Below are positions 33,383-40,986 of a DNA stretch of 64,000 bases, one piece after another (the first letter of the stretch is position 1; the number at the start of each line of letters is the position of its first letter). This DNA comes from VRUE01 sp963703235 (GTDB lineage Bacteria > Actinomycetota > Thermoleophilia > Solirubrobacterales > 70-9), in NCBI GenBank assembly GCA_963703235.1, contig OY969802.1:1302001-1366000 (forward strand). The letters run 5' to 3'. The translations under genes were made by a program, and so were the position numbers. The notes under the pieces were generated by a model. It had not been told where the DNA came from and did not search any database. It worked only from the letters and a program-made list of their open reading frames with translations.

Positions 33383-34645
33383 ATGGTGAGATATCTGATC
33401 GCACTGGCTGCCTGCCTGGCGGCCTTCGGCCTTGCGGCATGCGGGGACGACGGCAACGGCGGTGCGGGCACGGAGGCGAAAGTCCTCGCCCCGGCACAGG
33501 CCGAGGGCGCCTCGGGCGACGTCACCTGGTGCATCGGCAAAGACACCAGCGGCGCCTTCACGTCCGCGGTCGAGCTCTTCAACAAAGAAAATCCGAACCT
33601 GAACGCCGACCTCCTCGAGCTCCCCGAATCGGCGGACCTGCAGCGCGAACAGCAGGTGCAGCGGCTGCGGGCCGAATCGAGCGAGTGCGACGTACTCGGC
33701 ATGGACGTGATCTGGACCGCCGAGTACGCCGCGGCCGGATGGCTCTACGACCTCACCCCGGCCGTGGACCAGCACGAAGACGAGTTCATCCCCTCGACCG
33801 TGGAAACCGTCGAGTACGAAGACAAGAAATGGGCGCTCCCCTACAACACCAACGCGGGGTTCGTCTACTACCGGACCGATCAGGTGCCTCAGCCGCCGTC
33901 GACCTGGGAGCAGGTCTACAAAGAGGCCCAGAAACAGAGTGGCCTCGTCTACCAGGGCGAACGGTACGAGGGTCTGACGGTCGTCTTCCTGGAGCTGCTC
34001 TTCAGCGCCGGCGGATCGGTGCTCTCCGAGGACGGAGAAACGGTCGAAGTCGACTCGCCCGAGACTCGCGAAGTGCTCGAGTTCATGGGCAACGGAATCG
34101 AGGATGGCGCAGTGCCAAAAGCCGTCACGACCTACGAAGAGGAGTCGTCGCGGCGCGCCTTCGAGGCCAGCAAAGCGACGTTCATGCGCAACTGGCCCTA
34201 TGCCTACGCGCTCGGCAAAGAATCGGCGATTGCCGACGACTTCGACATCGCCACGTTCCCCGGCTTCGCCGGGAACGAAGGCGCGGGTGTCGTGGGCGGC
34301 TACAACCTCGGGGTCTCGGCTTTCACCGACAACCCAGACGGCTCGCTCGCCTTCGCCGAATTCCTGATCACGCCGCAAGTCCAGAAACAAGCAATGGAAG
34401 CCACCCTGCCCGCGACGGTGACGGAGGTCTACAAAGACCCCAAAGTTCGCGAGGCGCTGCCGTTCGCGCCGGAACTGCTGAAAGCGGTCGAACAGGCGGA
34501 GGCGCGGCCGGTGTCGCCGGTCTACACGGAAATCTCGCAGGCGATCTACGACAACGTGTTCTCAGTCCTCAACGGCCGTTCAGCCCCAGATGAGGCCGCA
34601 TCGGCGATGAACTCGCAGATCGAGGAAGCGCTGCAGAGGTTCTGA
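33383..34645 (+). CDS. ABC transporter sugar-binding lipoprotein
   Basis: A 420-residue extracellular solute-binding protein (family 1, maltose/trehalose type). It has a lipoprotein signal (RYLIALAACLAAFGLAAC, lipobox LAAC), an Asp/Gly/Asn-rich linker and typical blocks: KENPNLNADLLELPES, DVLGMDVIWTAEYAAAGWLYD, KWALPYNTNAGFVYYRTD and FMRNWPYAYAL. The ATG at 33383 follows GGAGGAGAAGGA. Two permease genes follow with overlapping start/stop codons and a glycosidase gene after them, so it probably captures an alpha-glucoside such as trehalose or maltodextrin. It resembles the LpqY/SugAB layout, but the substrate is not proven. Confidence 0.92.
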   Translation: MVRYLIALAACLAAFGLAACGDDGNGGAGTEAKVLAPAQAEGASGDVTWCIGKDTSGAFTSAVELFNKENPNLNADLLELPESADLQREQQVQRLRAESSECDVLGMDVIWTAEYAAAGWLYDLTPAVDQHEDEFIPSTVETVEYEDKKWALPYNTNAGFVYYRTDQVPQPPSTWEQVYKEAQKQSGLVYQGERYEGLTVVFLELLFSAGGSVLSEDGETVEVDSPETREVLEFMGNGIEDGAVPKAVTTYEEESSRRAFEASKATFMRNWPYAYALGKESAIADDFDIATFPGFAGNEGAGVVGGYNLGVSAFTDNPDGSLAFAEFLITPQVQKQAMEATLPATVTEVYKDPKVREALPFAPELLKAVEQAEARPVSPVYTEISQAIYDNVFSVLNGRSAPDEAASAMNSQIEEALQRF

Positions 34646-35577
34646 TGGAGGCGGGGGCCGCCCGGCTTCCGCACCGCAGGCGGCGTTCCGTCTTCCGCGA
34701 GGAGCGCCGTCTCGGGACGGCGATGCTGGCGCCGTCGCTGGCGGTGATCGCGCTCGTCGCCGCCTACCCGATCGTCTACGCGGTCTGGCTCTCGCTCAAC
34801 GAGTACAGCGTCATCACGCCAGGACTCTCGCGGTTCGTCGGGCTCGACAACTACAGCGAGGCGCTCGGGTCGGCGGAGTTCTGGGACGCGATGAAAACGA
34901 CCCTCCTCTTCACGGTCATCTCCGTGGGCCTGGAGCTGGCGATCGGGCTCGGGATGGCCTTGGTCATGCACCGTGCGTTCCGCGGCCGTGCGCTGCTGCG
35001 AGCGGTGGTCCTGGTGCCGTGGGCGATCCTGACCGTGGTCACCGCGATCACCTGGCGGACGATCTTCGAGCCCGAACTCGGCTTCGTCAACACGATGCTC
35101 GACACGCTCGGGCTGCCGGGCGGGGACATCGTCTGGCTGGGCGAGGAAGGCTACGCGCTGGCGGTGATGATCCTTGCCGACGTCTGGAAGACGGCGCCGT
35201 TCATGGCGCTGCTGCTGCTGGCAGGGCTGCAGGGGATCCCCGACGAGCTCTACGACGCGGCCAAGGTCGACGGGGCGAGCGCCTGGCAGCGCTTTCGCCG
35301 GATCACCCTTCCCCTGCTCGTCCCGGCGATCGTCGTCGCGCTGATCTTCCGCACCCTCGACGCGATGCGGATCTTCGACCTTCCCTACATCCTCACCAAA
35401 GGTGCCAACGGGACCGAAACGCTGTCGCTGATCGCCCAGGAGGAGCTGGTCACCAACCGCAACACGGGGCTGGGGTCGGCGCTCTCGGTGCTGACGTTCA
35501 TGACGGTGATGGGAGTGTCCTTCCTGTACATCCGCTTCATCGGCGGCAACATCCGCGCCCTGACGGAGGACCGATGA
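34645..35577 (+). CDS. ABC sugar permease, MalF/SugA type
   Basis: A 310-residue inner-membrane permease with six hydrophobic helices and the ATPase-docking EAA-type loop YDAAKVDGASAWQRFRRITL before PLLVPA. It has the N-terminal FLxLxLxL-like block found in MalF relatives (AMLAPSLAVIALVAAYPIVY). Its ATG lies within the stop region of the binding-protein gene, and its own TGA overlaps the next permease start (ATGA). It forms the channel with the protein at 35574-36404. Confidence 0.92.
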   Translation: MEAGAARLPHRRRRSVFREERRLGTAMLAPSLAVIALVAAYPIVYAVWLSLNEYSVITPGLSRFVGLDNYSEALGSAEFWDAMKTTLLFTVISVGLELAIGLGMALVMHRAFRGRALLRAVVLVPWAILTVVTAITWRTIFEPELGFVNTMLDTLGLPGGDIVWLGEEGYALAVMILADVWKTAPFMALLLLAGLQGIPDELYDAAKVDGASAWQRFRRITLPLLVPAIVVALIFRTLDAMRIFDLPYILTKGANGTETLSLIAQEELVTNRNTGLGSALSVLTFMTVMGVSFLYIRFIGGNIRALTEDR

Positions 35578-36404
35578 GACGGGTGGAGCCGAAACAGCTG
35601 GTTCTCTGGCTGGCGGTGGCGGCGATCGTCGTCTTCTGCCTGTTCCCGTTCTACTGGCTGATCAACACCTCGCTGAAGAGCGGCGCCGACCTCTCCGGCG
35701 CAGCCCTCTTACCTCCCAGCCCGACTCTCGACAACTACACCTCGATCTTCGAGGACGACAACTTCACGATGGCACTGCGCAACAGCGCGATCGTCGCCGT
35801 CAGCGTGACGGCGCTCTCGCTCGTGATCGGCTCCTTCGCCGGTTACGCCCTCGCCCGCCTGCACCTGCCGTTCAAGTTCCTCATCCTCGCGATCGTCCTC
35901 TCGATCTCGACCTTCCCGCCGATCGCGATCGCGGCGCCGGTCTTCGAGCTGTGGACCGACATCGGCCTCTACAACACCTACCTGGGCCTGATCCTGCCCT
36001 CGCTCGCCTTCGGTTTGCCACTCACCGTCTACATCCTCGCCTCCTTCTTCCGCGACATCCCGCGCGAGCTCGAGGAGGCGGCGCTGGTCGACGGCGCCAC
36101 CCGCTTCCAGGCGTTCCGGAAGATCGTCGTCCCGCTCGGAGCGCCGGGTGTCGTCACGGCCGGCCTCCTGGTCTTCATCTTCGTCTGGAACGAGTTCCTC
36201 TTCGCGATCACCCTGACCAGCACGCCCGAGCGGCGCCCGGTGCCGGCGGCGATCGCCTTCTTCACCGGCAGCCAGCAGTTCGAGATCCCGCTCGGCACGA
36301 TCAGCGCCGCGTCGGTGGTGGTCACGATCCCACTGATCGTCCTCGTATTGATCTTCCAGCGCCGCATTGTGGCGGGCCTCACGGCAGGGGCCGTGAAGGG
36401 CTGA
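35574..36404 (+). CDS. ABC sugar permease, MalG/SugB type
   Basis: A 276-residue permease with six membrane helices and the EAA motif EEAALVDGATRFQAFRKIVV before PLGAPG. It starts at an ATGA overlap with the first permease. No nucleotide-binding subunit is encoded in the operon, so a shared MsmK/SugC-type ATPase from elsewhere in the genome is required. Its TGA stop overlaps the ATG of the next gene and lies at the edge of a 105-base inverted-repeat structure. Confidence 0.92.
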   Translation: MRRVEPKQLVLWLAVAAIVVFCLFPFYWLINTSLKSGADLSGAALLPPSPTLDNYTSIFEDDNFTMALRNSAIVAVSVTALSLVIGSFAGYALARLHLPFKFLILAIVLSISTFPPIAIAAPVFELWTDIGLYNTYLGLILPSLAFGLPLTVYILASFFRDIPRELEEAALVDGATRFQAFRKIVVPLGAPGVVTAGLLVFIFVWNEFLFAITLTSTPERRPVPAAIAFFTGSQQFEIPLGTISAASVVVTIPLIVLVLIFQRRIVAGLTAGAVKG

Positions 36405-36507
36405 TGACGCGGTCCAGGCGTCGCCATGCGGCGTCCTCGGTCGCCCAAATAGCGCTGCTATTCGGGCTTCCTGCGTCCTTGCCTGGCAACGCCTGGACCG
36501 CGTCATC
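36403..36507. repeat. 105-bp nested inverted repeat at the start of the glycosidase gene
   Basis: Arms of 23 bases (36403-36425 and 36485-36507; starts GATGACGCGGTCCAGG) match with one mismatch. An inner pair around 36441-36470 (GCCCAAATA ... TATTCGGGC) continues the structure. The span is exactly 35 codons and stays open in the glycosidase frame. It could be a palindromic insertion fused in frame, or an mRNA structure controlling translation after the permease stop. Confidence 0.8.
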
Positions 36508-37669
36508 GCGGGTCCCGCGCTTGGAGTCCCTCCTTTCCCCCACAGGGTGGCCCTACGCGAGTGGCGAGTCCGGGCGCTTCCACGCCCTCTTTGGGCGCGA
36601 TGCGGCGATCGTCTCGCTCCAAGTCCTCCCGGCGCGCCCCGACGTCGCCCGCGCCACTCTCCGCTCGCTGGCGGCCCTGCAGGGCTCCCGCGAGGACGCC
36701 GAGACCGACGAGGAGCCAGGCAAGATCGTTCACGAGTGGTGGCCGCAAGCCCCGGAGCGTCTGCGCCGCGCCGGCTGGCCGGTCCGCGACGGCGAGCTCC
36801 GCTACTACGGCTCCGCCGACTCGACCGCCTGGTTCCTGGTGTTGCTCGCGTCGTTCGGAGACCGCTCGATAGCAACCGAGCTGGAAGCAACTTGGCAGGC
36901 GGCGGGGGGCTGGCTCGCACGGGCACTGGAGCGCGGCGACGGACTGGTCCGCCACGGGCCGCGCCACGCCGCGGGTGGCCTCACGCAGCAGGGCTGGCGG
37001 GATGCGGAGGACCCCTCGGATCCGACATACCACGGCGCCGGCATCCTCGAGCCGAACGGCGAGGTTCCCGCACCGCCGCTCGCGGACGCCGATACGCAGG
37101 CGGTCTCGGTCGTCGCGCTCCGCGCCCTGGCCGTGCTCTCGGGCAAGGAGCGCTGGGAACGGGTCGCGGCGGAACTCGTGACCAAGGTGGAGGATGCGTT
37201 CGACCCGGAGACGATCGCCCTGGCGGGTGACGGTGAGAAGGTCGCGGGCGCCGGGTCTCACCTCGGCTGGCTGCTCTGGGCGGGCGCGCTGTCGCCGGCT
37301 GGCCGCGAGCGAGCGGCGGAGCGCCTCTGCCAGTCCGACCTGCTCACGCCCTGGGGCCTGCGCACCCTCTCTTCGCAGCATCCCCTGTTCGCTGTCGACG
37401 CCTACCACCGCGGCGCCGTGTGGCCGTTCGACTCGTGGCTCGGTTGGAGCGGACTGCGCGCCGCGGGCCGCTTGCAGACGGCCGAGCGGCTTCGCCGAGG
37501 GATCCTGACCGCAATCGAGTCGATCGGCCAGGCGCCGGAGCTGTTCTCGGTCGGGTCCGACGGCCCGCGGCGGATCCCTTTCGCCAACCGCGTGCAAACC
37601 TGGACCGTGGGAGCCCGTTGGGCGCTGGGGCACAGGTGGGACGGCCGAGCGGTGCCGATCTTCGGGTAG
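36404..37669 (+). CDS. Glycogen-debranching/amylo-alpha-1,6-glucosidase-like six-hairpin glycosidase
   Basis: A 421-residue protein (from ATG 36404) or about 382 residues (from TTG 36521) of the (alpha/alpha)6-barrel glycosidase type. Typical blocks are GWPYASGESGRFHALFGRDA near the start, HEWWPQAPERLRRAG, RYYGSADSTAWFLVLLA, TYHGAGILEPNGEV and the late HRGAVWPFDSWLGW. It would trim alpha-glucosides and fits the sugar importer encoded directly upstream. The usual N-terminal beta-sandwich of debranching enzymes is absent, so the protein is a short form. Its first 35 codons, if translated from 36404, are the inverted-repeat element, so 36521 may be the functional start. Confidence 0.8.
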   Translation: MTRSRRRHAASSVAQIALLFGLPASLPGNAWTASSRVPRLESLLSPTGWPYASGESGRFHALFGRDAAIVSLQVLPARPDVARATLRSLAALQGSREDAETDEEPGKIVHEWWPQAPERLRRAGWPVRDGELRYYGSADSTAWFLVLLASFGDRSIATELEATWQAAGGWLARALERGDGLVRHGPRHAAGGLTQQGWRDAEDPSDPTYHGAGILEPNGEVPAPPLADADTQAVSVVALRALAVLSGKERWERVAAELVTKVEDAFDPETIALAGDGEKVAGAGSHLGWLLWAGALSPAGRERAAERLCQSDLLTPWGLRTLSSQHPLFAVDAYHRGAVWPFDSWLGWSGLRAAGRLQTAERLRRGILTAIESIGQAPELFSVGSDGPRRIPFANRVQTWTVGARWALGHRWDGRAVPIFG

Positions 37670-37673
37670 ATCC

Positions 37674-37744
37674 GCGATCGCCCAAATAAACGCGCTCGGG
37701 CGGCGCCTCGCCGAGATCTCTAGCCCCTTTATTCGCGGGATCGC
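37674..37744. repeat. Imperfect long hairpin after the glycosidase gene
   Basis: GCGATCGCCCAAATAAA (37674-37690) and TTTATTCGCGGGATCGC (37728-37744) pair at 14 of 17 positions, with a smaller GC-rich hairpin inside. The left arm shares TCGCCCAAATA with the 36403-36507 structure. It probably terminates the glycosidase operon. Confidence 0.55.
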
Positions 37745-37863
37745 TTCGCGCGCCGCTCGGTGAGCGTCGTGCGGACGATCGAGGCGAGCACGATCAGCAC
37801 CGGCGGCACGTACAGCAGCCAAAGCCAGTGGCTGACGTGGGCGAACGGGACGAGGGTCGCCAT
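37729..37863 (-). CDS. Small single-span membrane protein
   Basis: A 44-residue reading frame: ATLVPFAHVSHWLWLLYVPP leading into VLIVLASIVRTTL, then a basic RRAKRSRE tail. It forms one hydrophobic helix with a positive-inside end. Its position after the polytopic protein of 38085-39482 on the same strand suggests a small accessory subunit, but an intrinsic terminator-like hairpin (37918-37949) lies between them. The frame stays open upstream, so the start is uncertain. Confidence 0.4.
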   Translation of the reverse strand: MATLVPFAHVSHWLWLLYVPPVLIVLASIVRTTLTERRAKRSRE

Positions 37864-37917
37864 CGCGATCCAGTATGGCGACCCGAGTCGGCGCGCCGCC
37901 GGGCTCGCGGCAAAATT

Positions 37918-37949
37918 AGGCCGCCGACGTGGGAGGGCGCCGGCGGCCT
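37918..37949 (-). terminator. Intrinsic terminator after the 38085-39482 gene
   Basis: AGGCCGCCG (37918-37926) and CGGCGGCCT (37941-37949) form a 9-bp stem; on the minus strand it is followed by AATTTTGCC, a short T-tract. It lies about 135 bases past the stop of the polytopic membrane-protein gene. In the gap from 37864 to 38084 there is otherwise only a weak plus-strand ORF at 37975. Confidence 0.6.
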
Positions 37950-38084
37950 TGGATGCAGCTATGAAAGGAACAAGATGAATCGTAACCTCACGACCAGTCA
38001 GTCGCCCGTGGAGGCGACTGCCATCGGCACTCGGCTCGGCCGCGCACTCGATTGGGGAATACCCGCGATCGGATCGGGGAAAAC

Positions 38085-39482
38085 CTACGAGTTGGCCACC
38101 GAGAGCAGGTAGAGGCCGAAGCAGGTGAAGGCGACCATCACCGCCAGCATCCAGTACTGCGAGCGCGTCGCCTCCCGGTAGTCGCCCCAGTAGGCGGTCG
38201 CCCGATCGTGGGCGAGGACGAGGCCGATCACGTGGCCGACCACGAGCGCGCCCACCTGCACGTACCAGATCGCGTTGGCGCTGAGGACCCCGTAGTCGAT
38301 GCCGCCGGAGGCGGTGCCGAAGAGGTCGGTGCTCGAGGTTCCCAGCGGGTCGGAGAGCAGGAAGGTGAACTGGGCCTGCTCCTGGAAGACGAAGAGGCTG
38401 AAGTAGTGGGCGACGAGATAGGCGAGGGCGATCGGGATCAGGGTGTGGGCGAAGCCCGAGTAGAGCCGCTTTAGCGAGGGCGCGCGGCCGACGCTGGCCA
38501 TCCCCCGCACGCCAATCAGATACACGAGCCATACGCCGGCCAGGCAGAGCAGCAAGAAGAGGGTGGCGCTGAGCCGGGCGGCGGTTAGCGCCGAGAGGCC
38601 GGCGTCCGCGAGCCACTCGAAGACGCTTTCGAGCGCGCCCTCGAAGGCGCCCTCCTGGCCGCCGTCGAAGCTGGTCGTGGCAATCGAGGCGATCACGACG
38701 GCCGCCGAGCCGGGCACGGTCGCCCAGCCCGTCGCCGCCGAGAACGGCTTGCGCCTGCCGAGACGGCCATCCTTGGTCCCGAAGACGCCGAGCCGCGCGA
38801 ACATGCCGAAGTAGACGGAAAAGATCTCGCCCCGTTCGCACCACTTCTCGACGCCGAACAACGCCATCATCGCCAGCGTGTAGCCGCTGTAAACGAGCGT
38901 GGCGACGGCGGTCGTCTCCGGTGAGAGGCCGACCGCGGCGCCGCTGCCCGGTCCGTAGACGATCTCCAGCCAGACGAAGGCGACGAGCCCGACCGCTGCC
39001 GGCCAGCGACCGAGCGCCTCCGGGTAAGACAGGTGAGCCGGTTGCTGACCCGCAAGCGCCCTGAAGGCGCCCCCCACCGTCCGACCGATCGCACGCCACG
39101 GGTTGAACGGCCTGAACAGGTCGCCGAGCAGCGCGCTCAGCACCGGGAAGCCGAGCCAGACAGTGACGAAGGCGAAGCTGACCGCGAAGTTGCGATCGGC
39201 AGCTTCGGTGCCGCGCAGCCCGGCGTAGACGGTAAGCCCAAGCAGGAAGACGCTGAGCAGGCCGTAGACGATCTGCGCCGGCAACCCGAGCAGCGCCCGG
39301 GAAAGCCCCGCCCCGAAGGGCCGCCACCGTTCCTCCTCGAAGCGCGGCTCGCGCCAGGCGACCGCGAGCGCGAAGAAGGAGACGATCAGGACGATCGAGG
39401 CCCCCCAGGCGAACAGCCATTCCGGGATCGGCAGGTCCTGTGGGGTGGGCAGCGCGTGGGCGTACGGCAGCAGCAGGGTCAC
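38085..39482 (-). CDS. Polytopic membrane protein of unknown function
   Basis: A 465-residue protein with about 11-12 hydrophobic helices and a proline-rich N-terminus (HALPTPQDLPIPEWLFAWG). Conserved-looking polar spots include FRPFNPWRAIGR, EKWCERGEIFSVYFGMFAR and HTLIPIALAYLVAHYFSLF. Related actinobacterial proteins are often labelled fenitrothion hydrolase, which is doubtful for such a membrane protein. Its ATG overlaps the stop of the cupredoxin gene (ATGA), so the two are coupled and probably act together, perhaps in copper or redox handling. That role is inferred only from the partner. Confidence 0.75.
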   Translation of the reverse strand: MTLLLPYAHALPTPQDLPIPEWLFAWGASIVLIVSFFALAVAWREPRFEEERWRPFGAGLSRALLGLPAQIVYGLLSVFLLGLTVYAGLRGTEAADRNFAVSFAFVTVWLGFPVLSALLGDLFRPFNPWRAIGRTVGGAFRALAGQQPAHLSYPEALGRWPAAVGLVAFVWLEIVYGPGSGAAVGLSPETTAVATLVYSGYTLAMMALFGVEKWCERGEIFSVYFGMFARLGVFGTKDGRLGRRKPFSAATGWATVPGSAAVVIASIATTSFDGGQEGAFEGALESVFEWLADAGLSALTAARLSATLFLLLCLAGVWLVYLIGVRGMASVGRAPSLKRLYSGFAHTLIPIALAYLVAHYFSLFVFQEQAQFTFLLSDPLGTSSTDLFGTASGGIDYGVLSANAIWYVQVGALVVGHVIGLVLAHDRATAYWGDYREATRSQYWMLAVMVAFTCFGLYLLSVANS

Positions 39483-39922
39483 GGTTCGATCCGCAGCTCC
39501 ACGATCTGTTCGCCGCTCTCGTGCAACTCGGCCTCGAACACGCCTTCGATCGAGGCCGGGAAGTCGAATCTGACCACTTGGCCGGGCCCGACTGGCTTCT
39601 CGATGTCGTAGCCGTGGACGTGGACCTCGTCGCTGGTGTCGGAGCGGACCGCGAAGCGGATCTGCTCACCCGCCTCGAAGCTGAGCTCCTCGACGCCGCT
39701 CACGGGCTGGCCGCTCTCGACGACGATGGTGGGAATCGACGGCTCGCGCGGTTCGCCCGGGTTCTCACCGGCCGGCCTGGAGCCGGTCTGTTCGGTGGCA
39801 GTGGCGGCACTGCTGCTGCCTGCGTCGTCGTCGCCACCGTCGTCTTTCAGCACGAACAGCAGCGCGACCGCGACGGCCACCACCGCAATGCCCAGCACAA
39901 CGCGTCCAAGATTCGATTGCAT
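39479..39922 (-). CDS. Membrane-anchored cupredoxin-like protein
   Basis: A 147-residue protein with an N-terminal membrane helix (RVVLGIAVVAVAVALLFVLK), an acidic and Ser/Ala-rich linker, and an about 85-residue beta-sandwich (LSFEAGEQIRFAVRSDTSDE, VHVHGYD, ESGEQIVELRIEP) of the EfeO-type cupredoxin fold. Histidines in VHVHGYD and LHESGE could bind a metal, but the classical Cys ligand of blue copper proteins is missing. It is translationally coupled to the polytopic membrane protein downstream. Confidence 0.72.
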   Translation of the reverse strand: MQSNLGRVVLGIAVVAVAVALLFVLKDDGGDDDAGSSSAATATEQTGSRPAGENPGEPREPSIPTIVVESGQPVSGVEELSFEAGEQIRFAVRSDTSDEVHVHGYDIEKPVGPGQVVRFDFPASIEGVFEAELHESGEQIVELRIEP

Positions 39923-40006
39923 CGCTCGCTCCTTTGCTCGTGGCGCGGACCCCTGGCCTGCGCCGGTTCCGCTGCGACCGCGGTGGCCGCGGCGTCGGAT
40001 GGATGG

Positions 40007-40249
40007 CTATGGAGCGAGCGGCGGCGGGCGCTGCGCGAGGCGGAAGGCGATCAGCAGGCCGCCACGGGGGGCTTTCGGAACCGGAACCCAGGGTCGCGGC
40101 TCACGCGATGCGGGCTTTGTCCCCCTGCGAGACCGGGAGACGATCCGCTCTACCAGCCGCATCGCGGCGCCGTGCCCCGGATAGCGGCCGCACAGGAGCA
40201 GTCCCAAGAGCAAGAGCAGAGGAACGACCGCTATCAGGAACTCGATCAT
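40007..40249 (-). CDS. Small membrane protein, hypothetical
   Basis: An 80-residue protein with one strongly hydrophobic N-terminal helix (IEFLIAVVPLLLLLGLLLCG) followed by a basic, proline-rich cytoplasmic tail. It sits between the heme-oxygenase-fold gene and the cupredoxin gene on the same strand with short gaps (34 and 84 bases), so it may belong to the same transcript. No family is recognised. Confidence 0.5.
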   Translation of the reverse strand: MIEFLIAVVPLLLLLGLLLCGRYPGHGAAMRLVERIVSRSRRGTKPASREPRPWVPVPKAPRGGLLIAFRLAQRPPPLAP

Positions 40250-40283
40250 CGCTCGAACAAGCTAGCGCAATGTGAGAGGGGGC

Positions 40284-40907
40284 CTACTCGGCGGTGACGC
40301 CGTCGAGCAGGCGCCAGTTCGCCTGGAAGGCTGCCTCCGCGGCGGCGACCAGCGCCTCGGGGTCGGCGTCGGCCAGGTGAGCCTCGATCAGCGCCCGGCC
40401 CTTGTCGGCGTGCTCGACGTCGGCCTTCTCGTGGACGCGGAAGTACTCGTTGCCAGGGCCGTCGCCGATGCCGTAGCGTGCGGCGAGCCCCTCGCGCTTG
40501 GTCCGGGAGATCGCCGGCTGGCCGCTCTCGATCGCATAGAGGCGGACGAGCTGGGCGAGGCGGTCGTCTGCCGCGGTCCAGCAGTCGACGCACTCCTTGG
40601 TCTCGGGCGTGGGCACCGCGGCGACCTCGCCGCCGACCGCCTCGACGAACCCGTCCCAGAGGGCGATGTGGGCCTCCTCCTCCTCCGCGTGGCGGCGCAG
40701 CTCGGCGCGCTCGCCCGCCGGTGCGGACTCGGCGACGGAGGCGCTCAGCCTGGCGATGGCGGCAGTGGCGTGACGGTACTGGCCGGAGTAGGCAGCGAGC
40801 TCTTCGCGGCTCAGCTCGCCCGCCGACCAGCGCTGGTAGAAGGGGTGCTCGAGCACGTTCCAGCGCTCGCGGGCCTGCTCGATCCTCTGCCAGACGTCGT
40901 TGCTCAC
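40284..40907 (-). CDS. TenA/PqqC-like heme-oxygenase-fold protein
   Basis: A 207-residue all-helical protein of the heme-oxygenase-like superfamily. It has EHPFYQRWSAGELSREELAA and YSGQYRHATAAI at the N-terminus, RRHAEEEEAHIALWDGFV in the middle and EYFRVHEKADVEHADKGR near the C-terminus. The His and Glu residues of these helices match the arrangement in CADD/PqqC-like or diiron members. It lacks the thiaminase Cys signature, so thiamin salvage is unlikely. Role unknown. The GTG start at 40907 follows GGAGGA and gives the usual compact length. Confidence 0.8.
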   Translation of the reverse strand: MSNDVWQRIEQARERWNVLEHPFYQRWSAGELSREELAAYSGQYRHATAAIARLSASVAESAPAGERAELRRHAEEEEAHIALWDGFVEAVGGEVAAVPTPETKECVDCWTAADDRLAQLVRLYAIESGQPAISRTKREGLAARYGIGDGPGNEYFRVHEKADVEHADKGRALIEAHLADADPEALVAAAEAAFQANWRLLDGVTAE

Positions 40908-40986
40908 CTGAGTCCTCCTTGGGTCGCGAGTGCTGAGGCGGCCAGGATAACGTCCCGGCGACGACGGATCGGATCCGTCCCCCCAG

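Noticed and set aside
37975..38112. 45-codon plus-strand ORF with a weak AAGGAA site
   Set aside because: It overlaps the 3' end of the minus-strand membrane-protein gene, has no similarity that I recognise and lies next to a terminator.
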